Shown here: one piece after another, positions 14,762 through 23,945 of the stretch
How the letters are laid out: the number at the start of each line of letters is the position of its first letter
Position numbering within the stretch: position 1 is the stretch's first letter
Origin: Bacillota bacterium
Lineage (GTDB): Bacteria > Bacillota > Clostridia > Lachnospirales > Lachnospiraceae
Direction: 5' to 3'
Length of the DNA: 50,634 nucleotides
Assembly: GCA_023413555.1 (NCBI GenBank)
Contig: JAEZPG010000074.1
Location: 1-50,634, forward strand
Notes under the pieces: model-generated
Seen by the model: the letters and a program-made list of their open reading frames with translations, nothing else
Told to the model about the DNA's origin: nothing
The model's database searches: none
Made by a program: the position numbers and the translations under genes

Positions 14762-17700
14762 ATGAAATATACTCATTTACACGTCCATACAGAATTCAGT
14801 CTGCTGGATGGTTCCAGTAAAATAAACGAGCTAATTACCAGAACCAAGGAATTAGGTATGGATAGTATTGCTATTACTGACCATGGTGTGATGTATGGTG
14901 TCATCGACTTTTATAAAGCAGCAAGAAAGCAGGGAATTCGACCTATTATCGGCTGTGAAGTTTATGTTGCACCTAATTCTCGCTTAGATCGTGAAGCAGG
15001 TGGAGAAGCAGGGAAATACAATCATTTAGTTCTTCTGGCAGAAAACAATACAGGATATCAGAATCTGATTAAGATAGTATCCAGAGGCTTTACAGAAGGC
15101 TTTTATTATAAACCAAGAATTGATGTAGAACTATTAGAGGAATATCACGAGGGAATCATTGCCTTGAGTGCCTGTCTGGCAGGAGAAGTTGCTTTTGATA
15201 TAAGAAGGGGTTTTTATGAGGAGGCAAAAAAAGCAGCCTTAAGATTTCAGGAAATATTTGGAGAGGGCAATTTTTATCTAGAATTACAAGATCATGGCAT
15301 ACCAGAGCAGACTACGGTCAATCAGGGATTACTTCGTATGCATCAAGAGACAGGAATTCCATTAGTAGCTACCAATGATGTGCATTATATCAATGATACA
15401 GATGCTGTATCCCACGATATTCTTCTTTGTATCCAGACCCAGAAAAAGGTGTCGGATGAAGATCGAATGCGTTATGAAGGTGGGCAGTATTATCTTAAGT
15501 CCCCAGAAGAGATGGAGGCTTTATTTCCTTATGCCAAGGAAGCTTTGGAGAACACGGCAAAGATTGCTAAGCGGTGTAATGTTGAAATTGAATTTGGTAA
15601 TTATAAACTTCCTAAGTTTGATGTACCCAAAGGGTATACCACTCAGGAATATCTTGAAAAGATTTGTACAGAAGGCTTAGAGAAGAGATATTTAAATCCT
15701 AGTAAGGAATTAAGGGATAGACTGGATTATGAGCTGTCAACTATTAGCGGAATGGGGTTTGTAGATTATTTTCTTATTGTATGGGATTTTATAAAATATG
15801 CCAAAGATAACGGTATAGCGGTAGGACCAGGAAGAGGTTCAGCAGCCGGAAGTATCGTAGCTTATTCACTGGGAATTACTAATATAGATCCCATCAAATA
15901 TAATTTGCTGTTTGAGCGTTTTCTCAACCCAGAACGTCTCACTATGCCGGATATTGATATTGATTTCTGCTATGAACGACGTCAGGAAGTTATTGACTAT
16001 GTAGTACGTAAATATGGGAAAGACCGTGTGGTGCAGATTGTAACCTTTGGTACCATGGCGGCAAGGCTTGTCATCCGTGATGTGGGGCGGGCTCTTGATC
16101 TTAGTTATGCCTATGTTGATACTATTGCCAAGATGATTCCTAATGAATTGGGGATAACCATAGAAAAGGCATTAAAAGGCAATAAAGAATTGAAGGAATT
16201 ATATGATCAGGATGAGCAGGCCAAATATCTATTAGATATGTCCATGCGTTTAGAAGGTTTACCAAGACATACCTCTATGCATGCTGCCGGTGTTGTAATC
16301 AGTAAGTCAGCTGTGGACGAATATGTACCTTTATCCAAATCCTCGGATGACTCCATTACTACTCAGTATACTATGACCACATTAGAGGAACTGGGCCTTC
16401 TTAAAATGGATTTCTTAGGCCTTAGAACCCTGACAGTTATCCAAGAGGCTGTAAAACTTATTAACAGGAATGAGCCAGAAGAGAAAAGAATAGATATAGA
16501 TAGAATCGATTATAATGATAAGATGGTCTTCAATATGATTAGTTCTGGCCGTTGCGAAGGTGTATTTCAGTTGGAAAGTGCTGGAATGATGAGTTTTATG
16601 AAGGAACTAAAGCCTCATAATATTGAAGATGTGATAGCAGGAATCTCCTTATACCGACCAGGTCCAATGGATTTTATTCCAAAATATATCAAGGGCAAGA
16701 ATGAGACGGGAAGCATTCAATATGAATGCCCTCATCTAGAGCCAATCCTTGCTCCCACTCATGGTTGTATTGTATATCAGGAGCAGGTTATGCAAATCGT
16801 TCGAGATCTGGCAGGCTATAGCTATGGACGTAGCGATCTGGTCAGGAGAGCAATGTCCAAGAAAAAAGCTGATGTCATGGAGAAAGAACGAAAGAACTTT
16901 GTATACGGAAACCCTGAAGAGGATGTTATAGGTTGCGTAGGTAATGGTATTCCTGAGAAGGTAGCTCATCATATCTTTGATGAAATGATTGATTTTGCGA
17001 AATATGCTTTTAATAAATCCCATGCTGCAGCTTATGCAGTAGTCTCCTACCAGACTGCCTTTTTGAAATGCTATTATCCTGTTGAGTTTATGGCAGCGCT
17101 TATGACCTCAGTAATTGATAATGGTAATAAAGTTTCACAATATATTATGACCTGTCGACAGATGGGAATTCAGATTCTTCCTCCAGATATTAACGAGGGT
17201 GAGAAGGGCTTTAGTGTTATGGATAAATCGATCCGTTACGGCCTTTCTGCGATCAAAGGTTTAGGTGGTTCAGTCATAGATGCTATCGTAGAGGAACGAG
17301 CCAAAAGTGGGCCATTTACCTCATTAAAAGATTTTGCCAATCGGTTGAGTGGTAAAGAAGTTAATAAAAGGACTATTGAAAGCTTTATAAAGGCAGGGGC
17401 CTTTGATTCCATGCCAGGTACCAGAAAGCAAAAGATGATGGTGTATGTGCAGGTTTTAGATGGAGTAACCCAGGAGAAAAAGAAAAACTTAGCAGGCCAG
17501 TTAAGTCTCTTTGATTTTGCAGGGGAAGAACAAAGTATGCAGATGGAAGAAAGTTTCCCGAATGTAGGGGAATATCCAAAGGAGATGCTTCTGGTTTTTG
17601 AAAAAGAGGTCTTAGGCATCTATGTCAGTGGCCATCCATTGGAAGAATATGAAAGTCTGATGAGAAAGAATATAACGAATACTACACTGGATTTTATTAT

Positions 17701-18223
17701 CGATGATGAGACAGATGCAGTAAAGGTAATGGATGGAGCAATGGCCATTGTTGGTGGTATGATTACATCCAAAGTCATTAAGACCACCCGTAATAATAGT
17801 GTAATGGCTTTTATAACCATAGAAGATTTATTTGGCACAGTGGAGGTCATTGTATTTCCTAGGGATTATGAGAAATATAGGAATTTGCTTTCTGAGGATA
17901 AAAAACTCTTTATTAAGGGTAAAATAACTGTGGAAGAGGATAAACCCGGTAAATTAATCTGCCAGAGTATTATTCCGTTTGAGGATGTGCCTAAGGATGT
18001 CTGGATTAAGTTTAAAGATAGGTCGACTTATTTGGAAATGAAAAATGACATTGAACAGATGATTGTAGATTGTGAGGGAAAAGATTATCTTTGGATCTAT
18101 TGTGAATATGAGAAACAGAGAAAGAAAATCCCTCATATTAACTTAAATTCGGAGTTAATTACAAAATTTATCGAAATAGCTGGAAAAGAAAATGTTAAAG
18201 TTGTCGAGGCTAGTATTGATTAA
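14762..18223 (+). CDS. dnaE: DNA polymerase III subunit alpha (DnaE type)
   Basis: A 1153-residue replicative polymerase of the DnaE class (Firmicutes also carry PolC). The N-terminal PHP domain begins THLHVHTEFSLLDG. The palm has GPGRGSAAGS and the catalytic acidic motif PDIDIDF (Asp397 and Asp399 in this numbering). KSHAAAYAVVSYQTAFLK marks the finger region, tandem helix-hairpin-helix follows, and a C-terminal OB fold (MAFITIEDLFGTVEVIVFP) ends the recognised part. No 3'-5' exonuclease domain is inserted, which separates it from PolC. ATG 14762 gives the canonical N-terminus; a TTG 12 bases upstream in frame is less likely. GAAGG precedes it. Confidence 0.97.
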   Translation: MKYTHLHVHTEFSLLDGSSKINELITRTKELGMDSIAITDHGVMYGVIDFYKAARKQGIRPIIGCEVYVAPNSRLDREAGGEAGKYNHLVLLAENNTGYQNLIKIVSRGFTEGFYYKPRIDVELLEEYHEGIIALSACLAGEVAFDIRRGFYEEAKKAALRFQEIFGEGNFYLELQDHGIPEQTTVNQGLLRMHQETGIPLVATNDVHYINDTDAVSHDILLCIQTQKKVSDEDRMRYEGGQYYLKSPEEMEALFPYAKEALENTAKIAKRCNVEIEFGNYKLPKFDVPKGYTTQEYLEKICTEGLEKRYLNPSKELRDRLDYELSTISGMGFVDYFLIVWDFIKYAKDNGIAVGPGRGSAAGSIVAYSLGITNIDPIKYNLLFERFLNPERLTMPDIDIDFCYERRQEVIDYVVRKYGKDRVVQIVTFGTMAARLVIRDVGRALDLSYAYVDTIAKMIPNELGITIEKALKGNKELKELYDQDEQAKYLLDMSMRLEGLPRHTSMHAAGVVISKSAVDEYVPLSKSSDDSITTQYTMTTLEELGLLKMDFLGLRTLTVIQEAVKLINRNEPEEKRIDIDRIDYNDKMVFNMISSGRCEGVFQLESAGMMSFMKELKPHNIEDVIAGISLYRPGPMDFIPKYIKGKNETGSIQYECPHLEPILAPTHGCIVYQEQVMQIVRDLAGYSYGRSDLVRRAMSKKKADVMEKERKNFVYGNPEEDVIGCVGNGIPEKVAHHIFDEMIDFAKYAFNKSHAAAYAVVSYQTAFLKCYYPVEFMAALMTSVIDNGNKVSQYIMTCRQMGIQILPPDINEGEKGFSVMDKSIRYGLSAIKGLGGSVIDAIVEERAKSGPFTSLKDFANRLSGKEVNKRTIESFIKAGAFDSMPGTRKQKMMVYVQVLDGVTQEKKKNLAGQLSLFDFAGEEQSMQMEESFPNVGEYPKEMLLVFEKEVLGIYVSGHPLEEYESLMRKNITNTTLDFIIDDETDAVKVMDGAMAIVGGMITSKVIKTTRNNSVMAFITIEDLFGTVEVIVFPRDYEKYRNLLSEDKKLFIKGKITVEEDKPGKLICQSIIPFEDVPKDVWIKFKDRSTYLEMKNDIEQMIVDCEGKDYLWIYCEYEKQRKKIPHINLNSELITKFIEIAGKENVKVVEASID

Positions 18224-18244
18224 TCGAAGTAAATGAATTAAAAT
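18216..18244 (+). promoter_or_regulatory. Candidate promoter of pfkA inside the end of dnaE
   Basis: TTGATT (18216-18221, overlapping the dnaE stop), 17 bases, TAAAAT (18239-18244), 59 bases before pfkA. Confidence 0.4.
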
Positions 18245-18302
18245 ATAGCAAAATACGTCAATTACTTTAAATTAATAGGATTTTATTGGAGGTTGAATAG
18301 AG

Positions 18303-19277
18303 ATGAGCAAAGAAGTAAATACCATAGGTATTTTAACAAGTGGTGGAGATGCACCAGGTATGAATGCTGCTATACGTGCTGTTGTACGTTCTGCATTGGC
18401 GAATGGAAAATCAGTAAAAGGAATTTGTAGAGGATATTCTGGACTTCTTGAGGAAGATATTATAGATATGGATGCTAAAAGCGTAGCTGATATCATCCAA
18501 CGCGGAGGCACAATCCTTTATACTGCACGTTGCGCTGAAATGAGAACAGAAGAAGGTCAAAAAAAGGCAGCTGAAATATGTAAAAAGCATGGAATTGATG
18601 GACTTGTAGTTATTGGCGGTGACGGTTCCTTTCAGGGAGCAAGAAAACTTGCTTCTCTTGGAGTAAATACTGTTGGCCTTCCAGGAACCATTGATTTGGA
18701 CATTGCTTGCACTGATTATACAATTGGATTTGATACAGCTGTAAATACTGCCATGGAAGCTATTGATAAGGTCCGTGATACTTCTACCTCACATGAAAGA
18801 TGTAGTATCATCGAGGTAATGGGACGTAAGGCAGGCTATATTGCATTATGGTGTGGTATTGCCAATGGTGCTGAGGATGTACTGATTTCCGAGAGATACG
18901 ATAATGATGAACAAAGAATCATTAATAGTATTATTGAGAAGAGAAAGATTGGTAAGAAACATCATATTGTTGTAAATGCAGAGGGTGTTGGTGACTCCTA
19001 CGGTATGGCAAAACGTATAGAAGAGGCAACTGGAATAGAAGCGAGAGCAACTATTATTGGTCATATCCAACGTGGTGGAAGTCCAACCTGTAAAGATAGA
19101 GTATATGCCTCTATGATGGGCTCTAAAGCAGTTGATCTACTATGTGCGGGAAAAACCAATCGCGTTGTTGGATACCGAGATGGTATTTTTGTAGATTACG
19201 ACATTATGGAAGCGTTGGAGATGAAGAAGGACGTAGATGAGTATATGTACCAGCTATCCAAAAAATTATCAAGATAA
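18303..19277 (+). CDS. pfkA: ATP-dependent 6-phosphofructokinase
   Basis: A 324-residue PfkA that makes fructose 1,6-bisphosphate, the committed step of glycolysis, in the cytoplasm as a tetramer. Visible motifs: TSGGDAPGMNAAIRAVVR (substrate and ATP loop), VVIGGDGSFQGARKL, GTIDLDIACTDYTIGFDTA with the catalytic Asp, and IIEVMGRKAGYIA. The Gly in GGDGS points to ATP rather than pyrophosphate as donor (family knowledge). The usual TIDND is TIDLD here, a modest variation. GGAGG lies 10 bases before the ATG. The product activates HprK, which ties this gene functionally to hprK and the Crh-like gene nearby. Confidence 0.96.
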   Translation: MSKEVNTIGILTSGGDAPGMNAAIRAVVRSALANGKSVKGICRGYSGLLEEDIIDMDAKSVADIIQRGGTILYTARCAEMRTEEGQKKAAEICKKHGIDGLVVIGGDGSFQGARKLASLGVNTVGLPGTIDLDIACTDYTIGFDTAVNTAMEAIDKVRDTSTSHERCSIIEVMGRKAGYIALWCGIANGAEDVLISERYDNDEQRIINSIIEKRKIGKKHHIVVNAEGVGDSYGMAKRIEEATGIEARATIIGHIQRGGSPTCKDRVYASMMGSKAVDLLCAGKTNRVVGYRDGIFVDYDIMEALEMKKDVDEYMYQLSKKLSR

Positions 19278-19355
19278 GTTATATTTTTATAACAGGGTGG
19301 AAAGATGATTACATACTTTTCATCCTGTTTCTTTAATCGATATGGAGGTTTTGTT

Positions 19356-21092
19356 GTGAGTAGACGAAAGAAATTTTTAAGTTACTATAAACCATATTTG
19401 CATATCTTTTTTACTGATATGCTGTGTGCTTTTCTTGCAGCCATTATTTCTTTGGTATATCCTTTGATTGTACGTTATATTACCAATGATTTATTAGTGT
19501 ATACAGAAGCAGGAAAGGCTGTTAAAATGATTGCTTTATTGACTGGTTTTATGGTGGTATTGGCAATGATCGAATATATCTGCAACTATTATATCACCTA
19601 TAAAGGACATATGATGGGTGCAAAAATGGAGTTTGATATGAGGAATGATATCTTTGCTCATTATCAGGAATTGCCCTACAGTTTTTTTGACAATGAGAAG
19701 ACCGGTCAACTAATGTCCCGCGTTACCAATGACCTATTTGATATTACTGAGCTATTGCACCATGGACCTGAGGACTTGGTCATTTCCATTATTAAGTTTA
19801 TTGGTGCCTTTGTGATTCTATGTACTGTAAATGTATATCTTACACTGACTGTCTTTTTGGTTATCATTATTATGTTTTTCTTTGCTTATTTTGTAAGAGG
19901 TAAGATGAAGAAAGCATTTCGGAAAAATCGTGAGAAAATTGCTGAGGTAAATGCCAGAATCGAGGATAATCTTTCCGGTATTCGTGTTGTAAAATCTTTT
20001 GCCAATGAAGAAGAGGAAATGGATAAGTTCAAAGAAGGAAATACACACTTTCTTCATAGTAAGAGGGATAGTTATAAGGCTATGGCCGACTATCACTCCG
20101 GGTTAAATTTCTTTCTTGCAATTATGAATGTAGTAGTTATTGCCGGTGGTGCACTTTTAATTGCTAAAGAAATCATAGATGTAAGGGACTTGGTGACCTT
20201 TCTCCTGTATATTAATATCTTAGTGGATCCTGTTAAAAAATTAATTAATTTTACCGAACAGTTTGAAAATGGTATTACAGGCTTTGAACGTTTTATGGAT
20301 ATTATGGAGATTGAACCGGACATTAAGGATGGCAAGGATGCTACAGATATAACAGAAGTAAAGGGAAGAATTTGCTTCGACAATGTTTCATTTCGTTATA
20401 ACGATGCTAATAATGAAGTTTTCAGTAATATAAACTTGGATGTAGCTCCAGGAGAATATGTAGCCATAGTTGGGCAATCCGGTGTTGGAAAGTCTACAAT
20501 GTGTAACTTGATACCAAGATTCTACGAGGTTAGTGAGGGAAATATTTACCTGGATGGTAGGGACATTAAAGATATTACAATAAAGTCTCTTAGAGATAGC
20601 ATTGGCATTGTACACCAGGATGTTTATCTGTTTGCAGGAAGTGTATATGACAATATCCGATATGGCAAATTGGATGCCACAAGAGAGGAAATTATTCAGG
20701 CAGCCAAAAATGCCAATGCACATGAGTTTATTATGGAGCTTCCAGATGGATATGATACCTATATTGGACAGAGAGGAATCAAGCTGTCAGGAGGACAGAA
20801 GCAAAGATTAAGTATAGCTAGGGTATTTTTGAAGAATCCGCCGATTCTTATTTTTGATGAAGCAACCTCTGCACTAGATAACGAAAGTGAGAAAATAGTT
20901 CAGGCATCTCTGGAAACACTGTCAAAGAACAGAACTACTTTCGTAATCGCACATCGTCTGACTACTATAAAAAATGCAGAGAGAATCATTGTACTGACGG
21001 AAGAAGGTATTGCTGAATCCGGTACTCATAAAGAGTTGCTAAAAAAGAACGGAATCTACAGTTCTCTATATCAGTATAATCTCTCAGAATAG
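19356..21092 (+). CDS. ABC exporter, fused membrane and ATPase domains
   Basis: A 578-residue half-transporter of the type I exporter (MsbA/lipid and multidrug) class. Six membrane helices occupy about residues 15-300, with the coupling region YFDNEKTGQLMSRVTND-like (FFDNEKTGQLMSRVTND) near 115. The ATPase domain has Walker A GQSGVGKST, Q-loop VHQDVYLF, signature LSGGQKQR, Walker B ILIFDEATSALD and the H-loop AHRLTT. It probably works as a homodimer because no partner gene is adjacent. The substrate cannot be told. The GTG at 19356 is chosen because GGAGG is at 19344-19348; an ATG at 19305 in the same frame lacks a comparable site. It lies 33 bases ahead of a HAD phosphatase gene. Confidence 0.9.
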   Translation: MSRRKKFLSYYKPYLHIFFTDMLCAFLAAIISLVYPLIVRYITNDLLVYTEAGKAVKMIALLTGFMVVLAMIEYICNYYITYKGHMMGAKMEFDMRNDIFAHYQELPYSFFDNEKTGQLMSRVTNDLFDITELLHHGPEDLVISIIKFIGAFVILCTVNVYLTLTVFLVIIIMFFFAYFVRGKMKKAFRKNREKIAEVNARIEDNLSGIRVVKSFANEEEEMDKFKEGNTHFLHSKRDSYKAMADYHSGLNFFLAIMNVVVIAGGALLIAKEIIDVRDLVTFLLYINILVDPVKKLINFTEQFENGITGFERFMDIMEIEPDIKDGKDATDITEVKGRICFDNVSFRYNDANNEVFSNINLDVAPGEYVAIVGQSGVGKSTMCNLIPRFYEVSEGNIYLDGRDIKDITIKSLRDSIGIVHQDVYLFAGSVYDNIRYGKLDATREEIIQAAKNANAHEFIMELPDGYDTYIGQRGIKLSGGQKQRLSIARVFLKNPPILIFDEATSALDNESEKIVQASLETLSKNRTTFVIAHRLTTIKNAERIIVLTEEGIAESGTHKELLKKNGIYSSLYQYNLSE

Positions 21093-21125
21093 AAGCTCGT
21101 TTATCGTTTGAAAAAGGACTTGAAG

Positions 21126-21950
21126 ATGATAGAAAATACTAAATTTATATTTTTTGATATTGATGGAACTCTGCTTAATGAAAAAGAAGAGGTTTCCTCC
21201 AGTACGGTTACCGCGTTAAAGCTACTAAAGCAAGCTGGACATCAGGTTTTTGTTTGTACAGGTAGAACTAAATGTATGCTGCCCAAAGTGATTACAGATC
21301 TTGATTTTGATGGCTATGTCTATGGTGGAGGTACTGCTTTAGAATACGAGGGTAAGCTGCTGCAATTAAAAAAACTTACCGTCGACCAGATTATACAACT
21401 TACGAAACTGATGAAGAAATACAAAGTGACCTATGTGTACGAAGGTCATGATAATGTATATGTAGAAAATCAAATCTTTCAGGAAGAACGTACCTACTAT
21501 CGTAATTTTATACGTACACTTAGCAAGGTATGCATTGGTATTGATTCCTATGAAGAGATTAAAGCTAGTAAGGCTACCTGTGTTCTCCCGGTCAGTATGA
21601 TGTTAGAAGAGGAAAAGGCATTTGTGGAAGAGTTGAATAAGAATTATCAGGTTATATTTCATGAACGTTTAGACAATGGAATTATGACGGATGGCCTTGT
21701 GGAAATATTGCCTAAGGGTTGGACAAAAGGTAAGGGAATTAAAATGATGGCAGCTAAGTTGGGATTTAGTATAGAAGATGCCATTGGCGTTGGAGATAGC
21801 AATAATGACTTGGAGATGTTAGAGGTTGTTAAGACTGCCATATGTATGGAAAATGGGTCAGAACAAGCCAAAGCGATAGCTGATTTCGTGACAAAGGGTG
21901 TCAATGAGGATGGGATTTTATATGCCATGAAAACTTTGAAGTATATTTAA
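21126..21950 (+). CDS. Cof-type HAD-superfamily phosphatase
   Basis: A 274-residue HAD hydrolase with the Cof/YkrA (type IIB cap) layout, acting on small phosphorylated metabolites. Motif I is FFDIDGTLLNEKEEV, with both Asp residues of D-x-D. Motif II is the Thr in VCTGR. Motif III is the Lys in LPKGWTKGKGI, and motif IV is GVGDSNNDLEML. ATG 21126 follows AAAAGGA at good spacing; an upstream in-frame TTG is unlikely. The physiological substrate is unknown. A strong terminator follows. Confidence 0.9.
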   Translation: MIENTKFIFFDIDGTLLNEKEEVSSSTVTALKLLKQAGHQVFVCTGRTKCMLPKVITDLDFDGYVYGGGTALEYEGKLLQLKKLTVDQIIQLTKLMKKYKVTYVYEGHDNVYVENQIFQEERTYYRNFIRTLSKVCIGIDSYEEIKASKATCVLPVSMMLEEEKAFVEELNKNYQVIFHERLDNGIMTDGLVEILPKGWTKGKGIKMMAAKLGFSIEDAIGVGDSNNDLEMLEVVKTAICMENGSEQAKAIADFVTKGVNEDGILYAMKTLKYI

Positions 21951-21972
21951 AATAAGCTGGTCTAATTAGAAC

Positions 21973-22015
21973 AAAGCGGAGCAAGTCCTTATGAGTGAGA
22001 GGCTTGCTCCGCTTT
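21973..22015. terminator. Bidirectional terminator
   Basis: Perfect 13-base arms AAAGCGGAGCAAG (21973-21985) and CTTGCTCCGCTTT (22003-22015) between the converging HAD gene and the acidic membrane protein gene. Confidence 0.85.
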
Positions 22016-22022
22016 GGTAGTT

Positions 22023-22289
22023 TTATTCTTCGTCAGATGCCTCTTTGTTATCTTCAGCAGCATCAGAAATATTTATTGATACATATTCACGGTCGTTCTT
22101 ATTTTCAGATTGGTTATTAGAATCATCTAAATCATCGAAATCATCAAAGTCATCATCGAAATCATCATCAAAGTCATCGAAATCATCGTTTGAATCTTTA
22201 TTTGCCACTTTTTTTACTAAGTATACTACTCCGCCGATTATAGCTGCTAAAACTGTAGTAGCAAGTAAAAACTTTCCGAATTTTCTCAT
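22023..22289 (-). CDS. Small membrane protein with Asp/Phe-rich repeats
   Basis: An 88-residue protein of unknown function. A short basic start (MRKFGKFL) is followed by one membrane helix (about 9-27), a small basic patch (KKVANK), and then an extraordinarily acidic tract built on the unit D-D-F-D repeated about six times (residues about 33-52), ending in Asn/Glu/Ser-rich sequence. By the positive-inside rule the basic patch after the helix favours a cytoplasmic tail, but an exported tail is possible. ATG at 22289 follows GAAAGGA; a TTG 21 bases upstream is less likely. The acidic repeats could bind calcium or a basic partner (inference). It is transcribed alone toward the HAD gene. Confidence 0.7.
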   Translation of the reverse strand: MRKFGKFLLATTVLAAIIGGVVYLVKKVANKDSNDDFDDFDDDFDDDFDDFDDLDDSNNQSENKNDREYVSINISDAAEDNKEASDEE

Positions 22290-22530
22290 TATGTCATCTT
22301 CCTTTCTCAAATTTAATTATATCCTATTTTTATATTATAATTCTTTTTTACATAAAAGAAAAGATATTTTTGACCAAATGGTTAATTTGTGTATTGCTAG
22401 AAAAATATTCATATTATTTGTTAATATAGTGTTACAAACTATTAAATATTATTATATTACTAAATCGCTATTGACGAATATCTTTTTGGAGTACAAAATA
22501 ATAGTGTATGCAGGGAAACTAAGAGCTTAA
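22290..22530. other. AT-rich divergent intergenic region
   Basis: About 240 bases between the acidic membrane protein and the envelope cluster. TTGACG at about 22471 followed 17 bases later by CAAAAT is a possible promoter for the + strand cluster. I see no gene or structured RNA. Confidence 0.35.
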
Positions 22531-22644
22531 ATTACCTTTTTCAGTCGTTCAACAAAATACAATGGAGGGCCTTGGAGGCTTGATGAGACAGAAGACAGGC
22601 ACCTAATTAAGGAATTGTATGAAATTGAGGGTATGGAAGGATGA
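22531..22644 (+). pseudogene. Possible remnant or start-less short ORF before the SGNH gene
   Basis: A 37-codon frame with protein-like composition (the C-terminal part reads DETEDRHLIKELYEIEGMEG) ends in TGA that overlaps the ATG of the next gene as ATGA (22641-22644). No ATG, GTG or TTG stands near its 5' end, and an in-frame TAA lies at 22528-22530. It may be the tail of a decayed gene once coupled to the next one, or simple chance. Confidence 0.25.
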
Positions 22645-23927
22645 GGTATAAAGATTATATTAACTCTGCAAATGATAATTGTTATATAGTTCATTATCCT
22701 ACTGACGCTGTTCGTAAAAAACAGCAGATAACAGATGATTATGAGCTTTTGGAGAATTACGACTTTATATCTCATCTGGAATCTTCAGGATTGTTGAGAG
22801 AATATAGAGAAGCATCATGTGAGAAGGAAACGGAGGAAGACATACATATTAATCTAGATTTTATGGAGGCCCCCTTCTTTTATCGTGAGATAGAATATTT
22901 TGATAAGCTGAATATGACGTTGGAAAAAGAATTGGTAGAGCTAGATGATAAACTGACAACTCCACCTTTTGAACCAACGTCAGCAATAAGAAAAAACAAG
23001 AAAAGAACGTGGACAGCTCAGTTATCCATGGCGATCTATAGTCTCTTGGCTACTGCGATTTTTCTTGGAGGTTTTTTTATGATATCTGGCAGCTTTAACC
23101 CTAAGGAAGATGCTTATGCCCTTGATTATGTTAATGAGTCACCGGAGTTTAATAAATCAGATGACGTAAAGAATGTGGCTGACATCGAGGTGAATGAGAC
23201 TAAAGCTACAACCAGACAAAATGATGACAAACTCACAAAGAATACTAGTCAACCTTCAAAAGTAACTGATAAAGTCTTAAACGCTGAGAAGAATCAAAAA
23301 AAGACAGAAACAAAGTCCAATTCAGGCAAGAAACCTGCTAAGGTAGTCAAAGAACAGTTTCAAGAGGTAGCGTTTATTGGTAATTCTTTAGTTGTTGGTC
23401 TTAGACAGACCTGTAATGTGGCTGGTGCCAGTTTTTTTGCTTGTCAAAGCTTGGATATTAGAGATGCCTTTGATAAGAAGTTTGTGGTGGGTACACATAA
23501 GAATGATAGACTCACGATTTTGCAGGCAATAAGTAAAAAGCAGTATAAGAGAATCTATCTTATGTTTGGTATAAATGAATTGGGTTGGCCATATCCTAAA
23601 GTCTTTATTCAAAAATACAAAGAGTTGATTAAAAAGATAAAAGCCTTACAGCCGAAGGCAGTCATATACGTACAGTCAATTTTGCCAGTGACGAAAAGTT
23701 GTGCAGATTTAAAAACTGTATTTTCTAAGAATAATGTTGTGAAATATAACAAACTTTTAAATAAGATGAGCACTTCTATGAAGGTTGCTTATTTGGATGT
23801 ATATAGTGCTCTGTGCAATGAGTATGGATATCTACCTGAGAATTGTAGTACAGATGGAATTCATTTGCGTAAAGCCGGTTATTTAAAATGGCTAGATTAT
23901 TTAAAGGAAGAAAAAAGCAAAAAGTGA
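22641..23927 (+). CDS. Membrane-anchored SGNH/GDSL-family hydrolase
   Basis: A 428-residue protein. An acidic, probably cytoplasmic N-terminus of about 125 residues is followed by one membrane helix (about 128-150), a Lys/Thr/Asn-rich linker, and an extracellular SGNH-type domain from about 233. Block I is VAFIGNSLVVGL (GNS instead of GDS), block III is the FGINELG equivalent of G-x-N-D, and block V is DGIHL, with the Asp/His pair near the C-terminus. Enzymes of this kind remove or transfer acetyl groups on polysaccharides. With the DUF4358, MBOAT and DHHW genes that follow, a role in O-acylation of an envelope glycan is likely but inferred. GAGGG lies 9 bases before the ATG. DUF4358 follows after 18 bases. 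Confidence 0.82.
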   Translation: MRYKDYINSANDNCYIVHYPTDAVRKKQQITDDYELLENYDFISHLESSGLLREYREASCEKETEEDIHINLDFMEAPFFYREIEYFDKLNMTLEKELVELDDKLTTPPFEPTSAIRKNKKRTWTAQLSMAIYSLLATAIFLGGFFMISGSFNPKEDAYALDYVNESPEFNKSDDVKNVADIEVNETKATTRQNDDKLTKNTSQPSKVTDKVLNAEKNQKKTETKSNSGKKPAKVVKEQFQEVAFIGNSLVVGLRQTCNVAGASFFACQSLDIRDAFDKKFVVGTHKNDRLTILQAISKKQYKRIYLMFGINELGWPYPKVFIQKYKELIKKIKALQPKAVIYVQSILPVTKSCADLKTVFSKNNVVKYNKLLNKMSTSMKVAYLDVYSALCNEYGYLPENCSTDGIHLRKAGYLKWLDYLKEEKSKK

Positions 23928-23945
23928 TTATGGAGGAATTATGAG

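Noticed and set aside
22045..22530. 161-codon Ser/Lys-rich frame opposite the acidic membrane protein
   Set aside because: Its SSKSSKSS pattern is the reverse complement of the Asp/Phe repeats, and its tail runs into AT-rich noncoding sequence.
22527..22775. 82-codon frame on the minus strand across the SGNH gene start
   Set aside because: Hydrophobic, low-complexity translation antisense to a real gene start.
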